Shown here: piece after piece, positions 4,056-5,707 of the stretch | Layout of the letters: each line of letters begins with the position of its first letter | Numbering within the stretch: the first letter of the stretch is position 1 | Assembly (NCBI GenBank): GCA_035528475.1 | Contig: DATKYO010000025.1 | Coordinates: 1 to 5,707 of the forward strand | Direction of reading: 5' to 3' | Source: SD8 sp035528475 | GTDB lineage: Archaea > Halobacteriota > Methanomicrobia > Methanomicrobiales > Methanospirillaceae | Length of the DNA: 5,707 nt | Program-made: the position numbers and the translations under genes | Notes under the pieces: generated by a model | What the model saw: only the letters and a program-made list of their open reading frames with translations | What the model was told of the DNA's origin: nothing | Databases searched by the model: none

Positions 4056-5707
4056 ATGAAAAAACTCCCCATTGTGCTGATCATTCTCACTTTTACCGCA
4101 CTGGTCCTTGCAGCCGGATGCACAGGCCAGGAGAGTGTCATCCAGAAGACCGAGATGGAGTCGATGGCCGAAAAGGTGGCCGCATCCATCGATTCCGGCC
4201 TTGAGGAACTGAAGGCCGGTGTTGGCGAAAACGCCCTTGCCCTGGCGGAAACAGGCCTTTCCGGCCCGGAGGCGGAAGCGGTCCTTGCAAAGAACCTGCT
4301 GAAGCACCCGTGGGCGATCTCCTCGCTCGTTATCGCGAAGAACGGGACCGTCGTAACCGCGGTGCCGGAGAACTTTGCCGATATTGTCGGGACCGACCTT
4401 TCCTGGCAGCCGCAGGTGCAGAAGGCGAACACCGAACAGGTGCCGATCGTAAGCGACGTGTTCATGATGGCCGAAGGATTTGCAGGGATCTCGCAGAGCT
4501 ATCCTGTCTTCTCGCCGACCGGGGAATATCTCGGCTATACGGACATCACCTACACCCCTGATGCCTTCATCGGCAGACAGATCCGGCCGCTGACCAATGG
4601 AACGGACTATGATGTCTGGGTGACGCAGACGGACGGGACCGTAATCTACGATACGACAAAGGAGGAGATTGGCAAGAATCTCTTCACCGATCCCGCTTAT
4701 GATGACCCAGCCCTGCAGAAGATATTTGAAAGAATCATCGCCGAGCCCGAGGGTTCCGGGCAATACACGTTCTGGGATCAGAACTGGGATCGGAATATCA
4801 CGAAGACTGCGGTCTGGGATACTGCAGGAATCGACGGTGCCGAATGGCGGGTAGTGGTCACCAGGCCGGAAGGACAACCGGGAGAGGGTGCCGGTACGGA
4901 GAACGGAGGTGCAAGCCCGACCGCTGCTGCTCCCACTCAACCAACCGATGCACGGTATACAGAACTGAAACAATTCGTGGATAACGCCGCCGGATATGCA
5001 AGGGAGCACGGAAAGGAGACGGCAATAAAAGAGTTCAATGATCCCGACGGGGCGTTCACCGACGGAGAACAGTACATATTCGCATATGGAATGCACGGAA
5101 CCGTTCTCGCACTTCCCTACCAGCCGGGCCTGATCGGCACTGTCCGGACGGGAATAACCGATTCCAACGGAGTCGAATTCATCGACCGGGCGATTGAGGT
5201 CGCAGGGAAAGGAGGAGGCTCGCTCTACTACATCTATCCGAACCCAGCGGACGGCTACCGGGAGGAGTTCAAGCTCTCGTATGTCGTTCCCGTCGCCGAC
5301 GAATGGTTTGTCGGATCAGGGATATACCTGCCCGAGATCCCCGCCAATTTCAATGATACCGAAAGGGACGAACTGGTCGAACGGGTAAAGAATGCCCGTG
5401 ATTATTCACAGAAAGAGGGAAAGGCGAAGGCTGTTGCAGATTTCAATGATCCGGACGGTGTCTTTGCCGACGGAAGCAGGTACATCTTTGCCTACGATTA
5501 TAACGGGACCACGCTCGCACTCCCGTTCCAGCCCGAATATATCGGCACGAACCGGCTGGACTTCGCCGACACCTACGGCGTAGAAATCCTCAGGTGGGAG
5601 ATATCCGCCGCAAAACGCGGCGGGGGATTTGTCTACGTGCAGTACTTAAATCCGGATACAGGGGATGCCGGGATGAAGCTCTGCTATGTCGCACCGGTGG
5701 ATGACGA
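4056..5707 (+). CDS. Cache-domain lipoprotein (dCache plus two sCache_2-like modules), 3' end missing
   Basis: The frame is open for 550 codons and runs off the window. It starts with a lipoprotein signal (MKKLPIVLIILTF...) and the lipobox LAAGC with Cys22. A long helix (about residues 31-80) leads into a double-Cache-like region. Its first PAS-like lobe is about 84-178 (HPWAISSLVIAKNGTVV..., ending in ITYTPDAFIG) and its second about 185-272 (DVWVTQTDGTVIYDT... to EWRVVVTRPEG). A Gly then Pro/Thr/Ala-rich linker spans 273-297. Two tandem sCache_2-like modules follow, starting near 301 and 437. They are exactly 136 residues apart by their FNDPDG motifs (327 and 463), and both carry YIFAY...GT.LALP.QP..IG and GGG..Y..Y.NP. 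The second is cut by the window edge. Cache domains bind small extracellular ligands, usually in chemoreceptors and sensor kinases. Here the lipid anchor precedes them and no membrane helix or output domain is visible. Sequons such as NGT, NIT and NDT fit a glycosylated surface protein. Frames opposite it are shadows. Confidence 0.88.
   Translation, partial: MKKLPIVLIILTFTALVLAAGCTGQESVIQKTEMESMAEKVAASIDSGLEELKAGVGENALALAETGLSGPEAEAVLAKNLLKHPWAISSLVIAKNGTVVTAVPENFADIVGTDLSWQPQVQKANTEQVPIVSDVFMMAEGFAGISQSYPVFSPTGEYLGYTDITYTPDAFIGRQIRPLTNGTDYDVWVTQTDGTVIYDTTKEEIGKNLFTDPAYDDPALQKIFERIIAEPEGSGQYTFWDQNWDRNITKTAVWDTAGIDGAEWRVVVTRPEGQPGEGAGTENGGASPTAAAPTQPTDARYTELKQFVDNAAGYAREHGKETAIKEFNDPDGAFTDGEQYIFAYGMHGTVLALPYQPGLIGTVRTGITDSNGVEFIDRAIEVAGKGGGSLYYIYPNPADGYREEFKLSYVVPVADEWFVGSGIYLPEIPANFNDTERDELVERVKNARDYSQKEGKAKAVADFNDPDGVFADGSRYIFAYDYNGTTLALPFQPEYIGTNRLDFADTYGVEILRWEISAAKRGGGFVYVQYLNPDTGDAGMKLCYVAPVDD

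Noticed and set aside
3959..4465. Second minus-strand open frame opposite the start of the Cache lipoprotein gene
   Set aside because: It is a Ser/Ala/Phe-rich low-complexity translation lying opposite the signal peptide and first Cache lobe, with no homology visible.
4002..5096. Long minus-strand open frame opposite the Cache lipoprotein gene
   Set aside because: It is the antisense of a GC-rich gene. The plus strand gives a lipobox, repeated Cache motifs and an uninterrupted frame to the window end, while the minus product is Arg/Gly/Cys-rich with no recognisable pattern.

Overview
The window looks like an accessory stretch of a methanogenic archaeon, most likely of the Methanomicrobiales type. 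This is inferred from content, because no rRNA or core gene is present. The grounds are two starts with a TATA-like box about 25-30 bases upstream of the ATG and no Shine-Dalgarno (leaderless archaeal messages), oligo-T tracts instead of hairpin terminators, several short lipoproteins with N-X-S/T sequons, and a Cache-domain lipoprotein of a kind common in these methanogens.

Layout. At the left edge, on the minus strand, is the first 63 codons of an ADP-ribosylglycohydrolase (DraG family) gene, closed by a premature stop and probably broken. A short divergent intergenic region then leads into a plus-strand pair. The first gene is a 151-residue lipoprotein (383-838). The second, overlapping it, is a secreted zinc-dependent phospholipase C/P1 nuclease-like enzyme (817-2466). 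A convergent AT-rich intergenic region follows. It holds T-tracts and one copy of a diverged direct repeat of about 105 bases. Two minus-strand surface genes come next: a signal-peptide protein with a C-terminal membrane anchor (2735-3268), whose upstream region is the second repeat copy, and a lipoprotein with a probable FxLyD-like beta domain (3420-3905). Divergent from the latter is a large plus-strand lipoprotein (4056 to the window end, incomplete). It has a double Cache module, a Pro/Thr/Ala-rich linker and two tandem sCache_2-like modules.

How they fit together. Every complete gene, and the incomplete one, encodes an exported product: three lipoproteins, one secreted enzyme and one membrane-anchored protein. 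Only the lipoprotein/phospholipase pair is clearly arranged as one transcription unit. The others share a location and a theme (the cell surface) but no demonstrated pathway. I see no CRISPR array, tRNA, rRNA, transposase or attachment site. The most unusual signals are the duplicated promoter-like segment, the overlapping lipoprotein-phospholipase pair, and the Cache lipoprotein that has sensor modules but no visible output domain.
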